Assembly (NCBI GenBank): GCA_002842135.1
Contig: PHCD01000074.1
Coordinates: 1-11,281, forward strand
Reading direction: 5' to 3'
Length of the DNA: 11,281 nucleotides
Origin: Betaproteobacteria bacterium HGW-Betaproteobacteria-8
GTDB lineage: Bacteria > Pseudomonadota > Gammaproteobacteria > Burkholderiales > Methylophilaceae
Each line of letters begins with the position of its first letter. Within the stretch, counting starts at the first letter, position 1. The notes under the pieces were generated by a model that searched no databases, was not told the origin of the DNA, and worked only from the letters and a program-made list of their open reading frames with translations. The translations under genes were made by a program, and so were the position numbers. Of this stretch, positions 1 to 7,045 are shown in pieces.

Positions 1-107
<107 letters not shown>

Positions 108-174
108 CTATCCGCAGCCATCGGTGATGAGCTGCGCAAGATTGATGTGTAATGCTTTCATGTTAAGCCCCAGA

Positions 175-918
175 CTAGGAAGTCAAACTCAAGAGCTGAC
201 TGGCTTTATCAGCGTTATTCTCAGCTTTCTCCAGTAGCCTCATCTGAGAATCGAACTGTCTGGCCAGGCTAATCATATTGACCATCGCTTCCACCACGTT
301 GACATTGCTGCCTTCAAGCGCGCCGCCAACCAGATGCACTTGCGGATCGACCTCTGCAGCCTCGCCGCTCTTCAGTTCAAACAAGCCATCATTGCCGCGC
401 ACCATGCTCTCTTCAGGCGGATTAACCAGTTTCAAGCGGCCCAGGACATTGATTGCACCGGGTACGTAGTTATTGGATACGGTCGAAATAGTGCCGTCTT
501 TGCCGACCGAGATCGTCTCATCCGGCGGAATGCCGATCGGGCCACCGTCGCCCATCAGGGTAAGGCCGTTGGCCGTCTGCAAAACCCCGTTCTCGCTGAC
601 CTTGAGCGAACCGTTACGCGTGTATGCTTCGCTGCCATCCGGGCGAATGACACTGAGCCAGCCTTTGCCCTGGATAGCCACATCAAGATCTCGGCCAGTC
701 TGCTGCAGCGGCCCCGGGGTGAAATCGCTACCGACGGTCGCGTCGACGACGAAAGCACGTGTCGGCAAGCCCTCACTGACAATTGGCACGGCACGAAAAG
801 AATCGAGCTGCGCGCGGAAACCGGTTGAAGTGGCGTTCGCCAGGTTGTGCGAGTTCGTCGTCTGCTGTTCCAGAATGTGTTTGGCACCCGTCATTGCGGT
901 GTAAATCATCCTATCCAT
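175..918 (-). CDS. flgF: Flagellar proximal rod protein FlgF
   Basis: FlgF is one of the proximal rod subunits of the flagellar basal body, exported by the flagellar type III system and assembled between MS ring and distal rod. The 247-residue protein matches the family length (about 250). It starts MDRMIYTAMTGAKHILEQQ and has the rod signature NSHNLANATSTGFRAQ near residues 22-37, a middle GKGWLSV/YTRNGSLKV segment (84-107), and the C-terminal helix VNVVEAMVNMISLARQFDSQM typical of rod/hook proteins. The ATG at 916-918 is preceded by AAGGAG with good spacing. It lies 36 bases downstream of flgE in the same direction. Nothing looks damaged. Confidence 0.96.
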   Translation of the reverse strand: MDRMIYTAMTGAKHILEQQTTNSHNLANATSTGFRAQLDSFRAVPIVSEGLPTRAFVVDATVGSDFTPGPLQQTGRDLDVAIQGKGWLSVIRPDGSEAYTRNGSLKVSENGVLQTANGLTLMGDGGPIGIPPDETISVGKDGTISTVSNNYVPGAINVLGRLKLVNPPEESMVRGNDGLFELKSGEAAEVDPQVHLVGGALEGSNVNVVEAMVNMISLARQFDSQMRLLEKAENNADKASQLLSLTS

Positions 919-954
919 CGCATGCTCCTTCTTTCACGCTCCCGTTAGCGCCGG

Positions 955-2166
955 TTAACGCAAGTTCACCAGGGTTTGTAATACCTGATCCTGCGTCTTG
1001 ATGGTTTGTGCGTTGGCTTGATAAACCCGCTGGGCGGTAATCATATTGACCAGCTCTGCTGTCAGGTCGACGTTGGAATCTTCTACAGCAGATGACTGCA
1101 ACACACCAAGCCCACCTGTTGCTGGCGCACTGACCAGAGGCGCGCCGGATGTGGAACTCTCAGCCCAGGCATTGTTACCCAGGGATTGCAAGCCATTGGG
1201 ATTCACGAAATTCGCCAGGACGACTTGCCCAAGGTTTGCTGACTGGCCGTTGGTGTACCGGCCAACGATAATGCCATCCGCGCCTACATTAAACCCGGAC
1301 AGGCGGCCGGAGGTGAAACCATTTTGCGAAAGGCTGTTCACGCTGAAGTTGGAACCGAACTGCGTGCTGCCGGAAAAATCCAGATTAACGGCAAATGGAG
1401 TGGTTGCCCCGGTCGTCACCGGCACACTCAACGCGGCGGTTGAACCCGTTGGTGCCACCCCGGTGCCATCAAAAGTCATGGTGGTTAGTGCGGTGGCAGG
1501 CGTCACGCCATCGACGGTGGTAAAGACATCCCAAACGCCGGGAGCGGTTTTAACGAAAAAGGATTGCAAGGTATGCGGATTACCCAGGCTATCGAAAATC
1601 GATACGGAAGTTGAATTATGATAAGTCGCAGGATCGTCAGGATCGAATCCGGCGGCCGTCAGGGCGGCCTCACGAGAATCGAGGTTAATCAACCCCGTCA
1701 CCTGATCTGTCACGGCTGGTTGTAAATCCGCAGTATCAATTTGCAATTCCACCGGGCTACCGGTCAACAGATTGCCGGCAGCATCTGCGGCAAAACCGGT
1801 CAATCGCTTGTTATCGGCGTTGACGATAAAGCCATCCTTATCCATCTGGAATTGGCCGTTCCGGCTATAAGTAATACTGCCGTTATCGCTCACCCTGAAA
1901 AAACCACCGCCATTGATGGCAATATCCAGCGGATTATTCGTCGCACTGATATTGCCCTGCGTAAACTGCTGCTGCACTTTGGCGATTTTGACACCAATCC
2001 CCACCTGCGATGCGCCGCTACCCGTCAGCGAGTTGGCATAGACATCGGCGAATTGCGTTTGTGACTGCTTAAAACCAACAGTGCTTGCATTAGCCACGTT
2101 GTTGCCCAGGACTTCCAGGCTTTTGGAAGCCGCATTTAAACCGCTTAAGCCTTGTTGAAAACTCAT
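955..2166 (-). CDS. flgE: Flagellar hook protein FlgE
   Basis: FlgE polymerises into the flexible hook joining rod and filament, under the FlgD cap. The 403-residue length is almost that of E. coli FlgE (402). The N-terminal D0 domain carries VLGNNVANASTVGFKQSQ (about 19-36). The next segment has the INGGGFFRV and ITYSRNGQFQMDKDGF motifs (about 84-113) shared by hook and rod proteins. A Thr/Ala/Gly-rich surface domain spans about 140-320. The C-terminal D0 helix contains AELVNMITAQRVYQANAQTI. The ATG at 2164-2166 has a strong AAGGAG site upstream. It follows flgD by 53 bases. The gene is intact, but its assembly depends on the hook cap, and the flgD reading frame here is broken. Confidence 0.97.
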   Translation of the reverse strand: MSFQQGLSGLNAASKSLEVLGNNVANASTVGFKQSQTQFADVYANSLTGSGASQVGIGVKIAKVQQQFTQGNISATNNPLDIAINGGGFFRVSDNGSITYSRNGQFQMDKDGFIVNADNKRLTGFAADAAGNLLTGSPVELQIDTADLQPAVTDQVTGLINLDSREAALTAAGFDPDDPATYHNSTSVSIFDSLGNPHTLQSFFVKTAPGVWDVFTTVDGVTPATALTTMTFDGTGVAPTGSTAALSVPVTTGATTPFAVNLDFSGSTQFGSNFSVNSLSQNGFTSGRLSGFNVGADGIIVGRYTNGQSANLGQVVLANFVNPNGLQSLGNNAWAESSTSGAPLVSAPATGGLGVLQSSAVEDSNVDLTAELVNMITAQRVYQANAQTIKTQDQVLQTLVNLR

Positions 2167-2219
2167 TTCGCTCTCCTTGTTGGTGAGTATTGACTCAATT
2201 GAATATGTTTAAAGATTCG

Positions 2220-2907
2220 TTAAAAGACCTGCTTGATTTCGCCCAGGCTGACAGATTTCATATTGCTCAAATTCATCTGTATACCGTCTGCGCTATTACT
2301 TACGCTGTTGACCATGCTGTATGCCATCGAAACCGCATCCACTTTCCCGCTGGCATTTGTTGCGGTCACTTCATAGAAGTAGCGGCCATCGGCAGCCTGC
2401 TCACCCGAGTCCATCTGCCCACCCCAACTCAGCTCCAGCAAACCGAAAGCTTGTTTACCCAGATTCATCTCACGCACCGTGACGCCATCGGCATCCTTGA
2501 TAGTCACTTTCACGTTATCCGCACTCGTTGGCAGGTCAACCGCAAACAGGCTTTCGCCTTCAAACAAATCCGTATTGTTGCCCTCGGTCAACACCACATG
2601 GCCAATCATGCTGGACGCTTGCATGGATTGGCTGGATTGCACGCTGCCGATCAAGGATTCCAGCGTATTGTTGAGCTTGTCGATACCCGTTACTGTCGAA
2701 AGCTGTGCCAGCTGGCTGCTGTGCCAGCTGGCTGGTGACCTGGGCGTTATCCAGCGGATTGAGGGGATCCTGGTTTTTCATTTGCGTCACCAGCAAGGTC
2801 ATGAACCGGTCTTGCGCTTCCTGTGCACCGGTCTTATTGGCGTTCCGGCTCCCGTTCACGGAATCCAGCAGGCTTTGTGATACTTTTTCATTTTGTACAG
2901 TGGTCAA
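2220..2907 (-). pseudogene. flgD: Hook-capping protein FlgD, frameshifted by a 16-bp tandem duplication
   Basis: FlgD caps the growing hook and directs FlgE polymerisation. Two overlapping minus-strand frames together make a full FlgD. The first (2907 to 2560) starts at TTG behind AAAGGGG and gives MTTVQNEKVSQSLL, then FMTLLVTQMKNQDPLNPLDN and the QVTSQLAQ motif ending at residue 63; after that it reads 52 unrelated residues to a stop. The second frame supplies LSTVTGIDKLNNTLES, then SSQSMQASSMIGHVVL and the C-terminal FlgD domains, ending at 2220. The break lies exactly in a perfect 16-bp duplication; deleting one copy joins the frames into 223 residues (E. coli FlgD is 231). As written, the product is a 115-residue truncated protein. 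A TTG at 2654 could restart the C-terminal part, but I see no strong ribosome binding site. An assembly error or a switching allele are the alternatives to a plain mutation. Confidence 0.93.
2703..2734 (-). repeat. Perfect 16-bp tandem duplication inside flgD
   Basis: The plus-strand unit CTGTGCCAGCTGGCTG occurs twice head to tail, at 2703-2718 and 2719-2734, with no mismatch. Sixteen bases is not a multiple of three, so the extra copy changes the flgD frame by +1. The unit encodes the conserved SQLAQ region. It also contains the self-complementary core CCAGCTGG, which may favour slippage or template switching. The duplication is directly visible; its mechanism and reversibility are inferred. 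Confidence 0.97.
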
Positions 2908-2941
2908 TTTATTACCCCTTTAACGAGTCATTGTTACCAAA

Positions 2942-3349
2942 TCAGGATTGGCCGATGCCGAGCGTCTTCATCAGCATGTTCTTCGTGGTATTCATGATTT
3001 CAACGTTGTTCTGGTAGGCACGCGATGCAGCAATCATGTTCACCATTTCTTCCGTCACGTTGACGTTGGGCATGGCCACATAACCATTCTCATCGGCAAG
3101 CGGATGTTCCGGCCGGTGTACCATCTGCGGCGGCCGGCTATCTTCAATCACTTTCTGCACCTTCACCCCGCTGGCATCCTGCCCGCTGAACGGCACAGCC
3201 TCGAACACAACCTGCTTGGCTTTATATGGCTGGCCGTTAGAGCTAGTGACACTGTCCGCATTGGCCAGGTTGCTCGCCACTACGTTCAGGCGTTGCGAAT
3301 GCGCACTCATGGCAGAGCCGGCAATATTGAATACATTAAATAAAGACAT
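2942..3349 (-). CDS. flgC: Flagellar proximal rod protein FlgC
   Basis: FlgC is a proximal rod subunit built on the MS ring side of the rod. The 135-residue protein fits the family (134 in E. coli). It starts [20 protein letters not shown], has the rod motif [15 protein letters not shown] near residues 22-36, the [14 protein letters not shown] segment (41-54), and ends with the family pattern [19 protein letters not shown] followed by [16 protein letters not shown]. The ATG at 3347-3349 has a GGGAG ribosome binding site. It sits 38 bases after flgB and 34 before flgD in one minus-strand operon. No defects are visible. Confidence 0.97.
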   Translation of the reverse strand: MSLFNVFNIAGSAMSAHSQRLNVVASNLANADSVTSSNGQPYKAKQVVFEAVPFSGQDASGVKVQKVIEDSRPPQMVHRPEHPLADENGYVAMPNVNVTEEMVNMIAASRAYQNNVEIMNTTKNMLMKTLGIGQS

Positions 3350-3387
3350 GTTGTTCTCCCGATTGAATATCAGCCAAGTACTTAAAC

Positions 3388-3810
3388 TTACTGCCCTTGT
3401 ATAGCCGATATGAGTGACTTAAGCTGACCGTTGAGCATGACCAGGCTGACCTCATGACGCACTGCATTGTCAGTAAATTGATTGCGCTCAACATCCATAT
3501 CGACCGTGTTGCCATCGACACTGCCCTGCATTTCCTGGCGATATTGCACTCCGCCGGGCAAGCCAGCGCTCAAAGCCTCGGCCAAAGGTTGCGCCGCCAA
3601 ATGTGCGGATGCCGTTTGTGTCAGCACAGTGCCCGAAGCTGACACGCCAGACATGGCATTCTTGAAGGCAGCGGAAAAATCGACATCCTTCGCCTTGAAA
3701 TTAGGGGTATCCGCATTGGCGATATTGGCCGCAATCAATTCCTGCCTCTGCGCACGCACGCGCAAAGCCGTCTGATGAAACCCCAGGGCTTCGTCTAATT
3801 TACCTATCAT
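3388..3810 (-). CDS. flgB: Flagellar proximal rod protein FlgB
   Basis: FlgB is the first gene of this rod/hook operon and a proximal rod component. The 140-residue length matches the family (138 in E. coli). It starts [20 protein letters not shown], has [20 protein letters not shown] (about 23-42), the FlgB signature of the rod N-terminal helix, and ends with the [20 protein letters not shown] region (about 100-119) and a C-terminal helix. The start is the ATG at 3808-3810, preceded by a very strong Shine-Dalgarno sequence. It is divergent from flgA, so the 216 bases between them should hold the operon promoter. Confidence 0.97.
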   Translation of the reverse strand: MIGKLDEALGFHQTALRVRAQRQELIAANIANADTPNFKAKDVDFSAAFKNAMSGVSASGTVLTQTASAHLAAQPLAEALSAGLPGGVQYRQEMQGSVDGNTVDMDVERNQFTDNAVRHEVSLVMLNGQLKSLISAIQGQ

Positions 3811-3813
3811 CTT

Positions 3814-3822
3814 TCACCTCCT
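3814..3822 (-). promoter_or_regulatory. Very strong Shine-Dalgarno site of flgB
   Basis: On the minus strand this reads AGGAGGTGA, a nine-base complement to the usual 3' end of 16S rRNA, three bases from the flgB ATG (six bases from GGAGG). It is the strongest ribosome binding site in the window and fixes the flgB start. Confidence 0.85.
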
Positions 3823-4026
3823 GCAGTACCGGCCCCGCTCCCTGATAACAATTCAAGGAAACCGGGTTGACGCCGTTAACCTAAGATGAAGCAAAGTCTA
3901 GGACTATCCGAAGACTTTCAATTGGAAGAGTAGAGATGAGAAAATGCCGCTTTTCCGGGTTTTACTGGACACCCGGCTGGGTAAAATGCACCTTGTCATT
4001 TTCTTTAATGGATTGTGAGAAGCAAC
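3823..4026. promoter_or_regulatory. Divergent flgB / flgA intergenic region
   Basis: This gap separates the starts of the minus-strand flgB operon and plus-strand flgA and must carry promoters for both. I found no convincing sigma-28 or sigma-54 consensus. A possible minus-strand sigma-70-like pair is TTGAAA (3916-3921) and TAGACT (3895-3900), but the 15-base spacer is short. A 6-bp inverted repeat CCGGGT / ACCCGG (3955-3960 and 3971-3976, 10-base loop) lies about 50 bases before flgA and could be a binding site or a weak hairpin. Regulation by FlhDC would be usual in betaproteobacteria, but I cannot point to a clear FlhDC box. Confidence 0.4.
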
Positions 4027-4776
4027 ATGACCCGGCAAGCAAGCACTCAATCTAAGGCATTCGACCTGAAGCTTTATCAAGCCATTCTGGCTTGCACCAT
4101 CATGCTGTTCACAAGCCTTGCGGACGCAAACCAGACGGTTGCCAGGCCGAACCTTCAAGATACGGACGCTATTAAATCCAAGGTCAACGAATTCCTGCTG
4201 ATACAGACCATGGGATTGCCGGGGAAAGTCATCATCAACGTCGGCCACATCGATCAGCACATCAGGCTTCAGCCATGTGCTGCGCTGGAAACCTTCCTGC
4301 CAACAGGCAGCCGTGCATGGGGCAGGACTACCGTGGGAGTCAAATGCACAATGCCTGAGTCCTGGACAATTTACGTGCAGGCACGCGTCAATGTCAGTGG
4401 AGAATACCTCGCTGCCGCCTCGCCGCTCAGGCAAGGTCATGTATTAAGTGAACAAGACCTCATGTTCTTGACAGGCGACTTGACTACCTTGCCGCCCAAC
4501 ATCCTCACCGAAAAAACCTTTGCCGTTGGCCAGACCGTTTCATCGTCCATTAGCGCTGGCACTGTGTTGAGACAAGACATGTTGCGCAAACCGGCGGCAG
4601 TGACACAAGGCCAGACTGTCCGCATTGTATCCACCGGCAAAGGCTTCAGCGTCAGTGCAGAAGGCCTGGCCCTGGCCAGCGCCAGTGAAGGCCAGGTGGT
4701 CCGGGCCAAAACCAGTAACGGTTCGGTTGTCAGCGGAATTGCCCGTAGTAGCGGTGAAATTATCGTGAGTTTCTAG
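4027..4776 (+). CDS. flgA: Flagellar P-ring assembly chaperone FlgA
   Basis: FlgA is a periplasmic chaperone needed to assemble the P ring from FlgI around the rod. From the ATG at 4027 the protein has 249 residues. Positively charged residues near 1-15 precede a hydrophobic stretch AILACTIMLFTS (19-30) and a likely signal peptidase site after LADA (34). Two cysteines (84 in RLQPCAAL and 107 in VGVKCTMP) may form a disulphide. A SAF-type domain follows at about 126-188, with RQGHVLSEQDLMF and SAGTVLRQDMLR, then the C-terminal QGQTVRIVSTGKGFSVSAEG and GQVVRAKTSNG motifs typical of FlgA. A GTG at 4015 would add four residues, but the ATG has a better placed GAGAAG upstream. It is transcribed away from flgB and leads to flgM. 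Confidence 0.93.
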   Translation: MTRQASTQSKAFDLKLYQAILACTIMLFTSLADANQTVARPNLQDTDAIKSKVNEFLLIQTMGLPGKVIINVGHIDQHIRLQPCAALETFLPTGSRAWGRTTVGVKCTMPESWTIYVQARVNVSGEYLAAASPLRQGHVLSEQDLMFLTGDLTTLPPNILTEKTFAVGQTVSSSISAGTVLRQDMLRKPAAVTQGQTVRIVSTGKGFSVSAEGLALASASEGQVVRAKTSNGSVVSGIARSSGEIIVSF

Positions 4777-4839
4777 TTTTTAACCTGGTAGCCAATGATG
4801 AAGGCATCATGCCAAATGAAAGAATTAAGGATTCAGTGT

Positions 4840-4866
4840 TAAAGTTTTTGTGACTTCTGCCGTAAA
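4840..4866 (+). promoter_or_regulatory. Sigma-28 (FliA) promoter of flgM
   Basis: The sequence TAAAGTTT (4840-4847), 11 bases, then GCCGTAAA (4859-4866) matches the enterobacterial sigma-28 consensus TAAAGTTT-N11-GCCGATAA in its -35 element, spacing and most of its -10. It lies 65 bases upstream of the flgM ATG, inside the flgA-flgM gap. It should give late-class transcription of flgM and flgN, with read-through from flgA as a second, earlier source. A short 11-base palindrome (GGCATCATGCC, 4803-4813) lies between the flgA stop and this promoter but has no T-run. Confidence 0.92.
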
Positions 4867-4931
4867 AAGGTTGAATGTAGCTAACCTTGAATAAAGCTAA
4901 CACCTGAACAAATAAGCAAAAGGATGCAGCA

Positions 4932-5243
4932 ATGAAAATTGATGACGCGCTTAAAGTAAACCCTGGGCTAGCGACCGGGAATACGGATGCCAAAACTGCC
5001 AAAAGCACAGAAGCTCCAAAAACTGAACACGGCACGGGCGAGAAAGTCACCCTTTCCACACGGTCCTCAGAACTTCAATCATTGGAAACCAAAACGGTAT
5101 CTGAAGAAGCCTACGATGCCGGCAAGGTTGAAGCGATCAAGGCCGCCATCCTGGATGGCCAGTTCAAGATCGATTCAGGCAAAGTGGCGGATGGCTTGAT
5201 TAATACAGTCAAGGACCTGCTGACCAGCTCCGGGGCCAAATAA
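4932..5243 (+). CDS. flgM: Anti-sigma-28 factor FlgM
   Basis: FlgM binds and blocks sigma-28 (FliA) until the hook is complete, then is exported through the flagellar type III channel, releasing late gene expression. The 103-residue, charged, cysteine-free protein fits the family (97 in E. coli). It begins MKIDDALK, has a low-complexity Thr/Lys/Ala-rich N-terminal half expected to be unfolded, and a C-terminal sigma-binding part with YDAGKVEAIKAAILDGQFKI (about 61-80) and DSGKVADGLINTVKDLL (81-97). The ATG has AAAGGA upstream. It is driven by the sigma-28 promoter just upstream, giving negative feedback, and is followed 49 bases later by flgN, the usual order. Confidence 0.94.
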   Translation: MKIDDALKVNPGLATGNTDAKTAKSTEAPKTEHGTGEKVTLSTRSSELQSLETKTVSEEAYDAGKVEAIKAAILDGQFKIDSGKVADGLINTVKDLLTSSGAK

Positions 5244-5254
5244 GCCAGGGAAAG

Positions 5255-5279
5255 TGTCTTCACGGCAAATGTCTTCACG
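5255..5279 (+). repeat. Short direct repeat in the flgM-flgN gap
   Basis: TGTCTTCACG occurs at 5255-5264 and again at 5270-5279, with five bases between. The repeat sits between the flgM stop and the flgN start, just upstream of the weak flgN ribosome binding site (GAAAG). It may be a small duplication; no function is evident. Confidence 0.7.
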
Positions 5280-5292
5280 ATAGAAAGCATAT

Positions 5293-5751
5293 ATGAGCAC
5301 AGCCATTTCAATCGAACAGGAATCTCATACCGTCGGCAGATTGATCGAGATTCTTGAGCAAGAACAAAGCTACCTCATTAAAGCGGATTTCGAACAGATA
5401 CAAACCCTGCTGGGAGAAAAATCCACGCTCCTGCAAAGCCTCAACCAGCTCTCACAAAACCGCTACCAGTGGCTATCGGCCGCTGGTTACCCGGCAAATG
5501 AATCCGGCATGTCTGACTGGTTAAAAGATAATAGTGAACATGCCCTGCAGACTTCCTGGCTCACCATGCAGCAAACCCTGCTCAAAGCAAAAGAACTCAA
5601 TCGCATTAACGGCATGCTCATCAACAAGCACTTCACCCGCAACCAGCAATTGCTCAGCGCCCTGCAAGGCCAAACTGAAACCGATCACTTTTACGGCCCC
5701 AGCGGCCAGGCCACGTCAAACAGCCGCGTGCGCGGTACCGTCATCGCCTAA
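5293..5751 (+). CDS. flgN: Flagellar export chaperone FlgN
   Basis: FlgN is the cytoplasmic chaperone for the hook-filament junction proteins FlgK and FlgL. The 152-residue protein is mostly helical. The N-terminal part has VGRLIEILEQEQSYLIKADF (about 14-33) and LLGEKSTLLQSLNQLSQNR (about 39-57), the FlgN-family pattern of a helix with an alternating Leu/Glu/Lys face. The LLKAKELNRINGMLINKHF region (about 96-114) forms the conserved second half, and the protein ends with FYGPSGQATS, a tail common in betaproteobacterial FlgN as far as I recall. The ATG at 5293 has only a weak GAAAG site. It is probably co-transcribed with flgM. Confidence 0.9.
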   Translation: MSTAISIEQESHTVGRLIEILEQEQSYLIKADFEQIQTLLGEKSTLLQSLNQLSQNRYQWLSAAGYPANESGMSDWLKDNSEHALQTSWLTMQQTLLKAKELNRINGMLINKHFTRNQQLLSALQGQTETDHFYGPSGQATSNSRVRGTVIA

Positions 5752-5905
5752 CTCAAACAGCTACATACCTATATCAGCCTGCGTAGGGCGCACTGCACCC
5801 ATTAAGAGCATCACCTCCAATCTATAGCCAACAAGTTGGCAAGACTGGTGGACAAGCGAGTGCGCCGCATGGCGCACCCTTTCAAACCTCATAGACTTTC
5901 CGTAT
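5752..5905. other. Convergent flgN / cfa intergenic region with palindromes
   Basis: No gene is seen in these 154 bases between the convergent stops of flgN and cfa. The stretch holds an interrupted palindrome GCCAAC-aa-GTTGGC (5827-5840), the GC-rich hairpin described separately, and a GTAGGGCGCAC segment (5783-5793) that is roughly inverted relative to GGCGCACCCT (5871-5880). This may mark the ends of a short, decayed intergenic repeat. GACAAGCGAG at 5851-5860 recurs in the palindromic element beside metH (10568-10577). Confidence 0.5.
5860..5877. terminator. GC-rich hairpin between convergent flgN and cfa, possible bidirectional terminator
   Basis: A perfect 7-bp stem GTGCGCC / GGCGCAC (5860-5866 and 5871-5877) closes on a GCAT loop. 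It lies about 109 bases after flgN and 29 bases after the cfa stop. The position between converging genes suits a terminator, but neither side has a proper T-run (plus side CCTTTC), so Rho-independent action is uncertain. It could equally be part of a repeat. Confidence 0.4.
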
Positions 5906-7045
5906 TCAACGCAGGGAGCGATAGACGGCGCGACGCGTGCGCTTGCTGAGGACGAGTTGCCAGAGTTGGCCCTGGCGTGAGCGGAAGTAGCCGGCGCAGC
6001 ACATCAGGTAGTATTTCCACATACGGTAGAAGCGCTGGTTATAACTGGATGCCAATTGCGGCCAGGCACGGTTGAAGTTGTCCCACCAAGCCATCAGCGT
6101 GCGGTCGTAGTCCTGGCCAAAGTTATGCCAGTCCTCAATGATGAAGCGTTGCTCCAGACTCCGGGTGATCTGCGCGGCTGATGGCACCTTGCCATTGGGA
6201 AAGATATAACGATCTATCCAGGGGTCGGTGCAGGTGGATGTGCTGTGGTGGCCGATGGTGTGCAGCAGAAACAGGCCGTCGTCTTTCAGTAGCTCGAAAG
6301 CCTTCTGGAAATACACCGCATAGTTCTTTGGGCCAACATGCTCAAACATGCCGACCGATACGATCTTGTCGTAACTGCCTTCAAGCAGGCGGTAATCCAT
6401 GAGGCGGATTTCCACTGGCAAACCGGCGCAACGTGCCTCCGCCAGTTTCTTCTGCTCTTTTGAGACTGTGATCCCAACCACCTCGACGCCATAGTTGGCG
6501 GCTGCGTGCCTGGCCAGACCGCCCCAGCCGCAGCCGATTTCCAGCACGCGCTCGCCCGGTTTCAGCTCCAGCTTGCGGCAGATCATGTCGAGCTTGTCAT
6601 GCTGTGCCTGCTCCAGGTTGTCGGCACGAGCCCAGTAGGCGCAGGAGTAGCTCATGCTGGAATCGAGCATGACTTCGAATACATCGTTGCCGATGTCGTA
6701 ATGGCGCTCGCCGACCTGAAAGGCGCGGGCGAAGGATTGCAGGTTGAACAGGCGATGTCGCAGGCTTTCGCCCAGCATGCGAACCTTGGCCCAGCCGATG
6801 AGCTTGGTCTCAATCTCGGCGCTCAGCAAGCGTTCGATAGTTTCATCCAGTTGCTCTGTATCCCAGAGCCCGTCTACAAAAGCATCGCCAAAACCGAGCG
6901 AGCCTTTATAGAGGATGCGGCGATAGGCCTCGTGATCGAGGACTTGAATATCCCATAGCTGTTGACCGTTGAATTGCACGCCCGCATGCGCAAAGATTTC
7001 CGCAATAATCGCTGGCGCGACCGGCCCTGAAGATTGACTCGTCAA
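5906..7045 (-). CDS. cfa: Cyclopropane-fatty-acyl-phospholipid synthase
   Basis: Cfa transfers a methylene group from S-adenosylmethionine to cis double bonds of membrane phospholipid acyl chains, giving cyclopropane fatty acids, usually on entry to stationary phase or under acid stress. The 379 residues match E. coli Cfa (382). An N-terminal lipid-binding domain spans about 1-110, then RHYDIGNDVF (115-124), the SAM motif VLEIGCGWGGLA (167-178), and active-site equivalents Cys135, Glu235 in MFEHVG, His262 in LHTIG, Tyr313 and Cys350, all offset by four from the E. coli residues. No early in-frame ATG exists; the start is a TTG at 7043-7045, seven bases after AGGGGGGG. A small inverted repeat ATTGAC / GTCAAT (7033-7046) covers that start codon. 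It is divergent from the HIT gene. Confidence 0.95.
   Translation of the reverse strand: MTSQSSGPVAPAIIAEIFAHAGVQFNGQQLWDIQVLDHEAYRRILYKGSLGFGDAFVDGLWDTEQLDETIERLLSAEIETKLIGWAKVRMLGESLRHRLFNLQSFARAFQVGERHYDIGNDVFEVMLDSSMSYSCAYWARADNLEQAQHDKLDMICRKLELKPGERVLEIGCGWGGLARHAAANYGVEVVGITVSKEQKKLAEARCAGLPVEIRLMDYRLLEGSYDKIVSVGMFEHVGPKNYAVYFQKAFELLKDDGLFLLHTIGHHSTSTCTDPWIDRYIFPNGKVPSAAQITRSLEQRFIIEDWHNFGQDYDRTLMAWWDNFNRAWPQLASSYNQRFYRMWKYYLMCCAGYFRSRQGQLWQLVLSKRTRRAVYRSLR

Noticed and set aside
3955..3976. CCGGGT / ACCCGG hairpin upstream of flgA as a terminator
   Set aside because: The stem is only 6 bp with a 10-base loop, has no T-run, and sits between divergent genes where no transcript needs to end.
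4015..4026. GTG at 4015 as the flgA start
   Set aside because: It has no ribosome binding site upstream and adds only four residues, while the ATG at 4027 has GAGAAG at a better distance.
3904..4440. Minus-strand open frame of 178 codons opposite flgA
   Set aside because: It overlaps the flgA signal peptide and core on the other strand, has no ribosome binding site or recognisable domain, and is best seen as a shadow frame.
5906..7045. Minus-strand methyltransferase read as a mycolic acid or sterol methyltransferase
   Set aside because: Length, N-terminal lipid domain and the set of Cfa active-site residues (Cys135, Glu235, His262, Tyr313, Cys350) fit Cfa.
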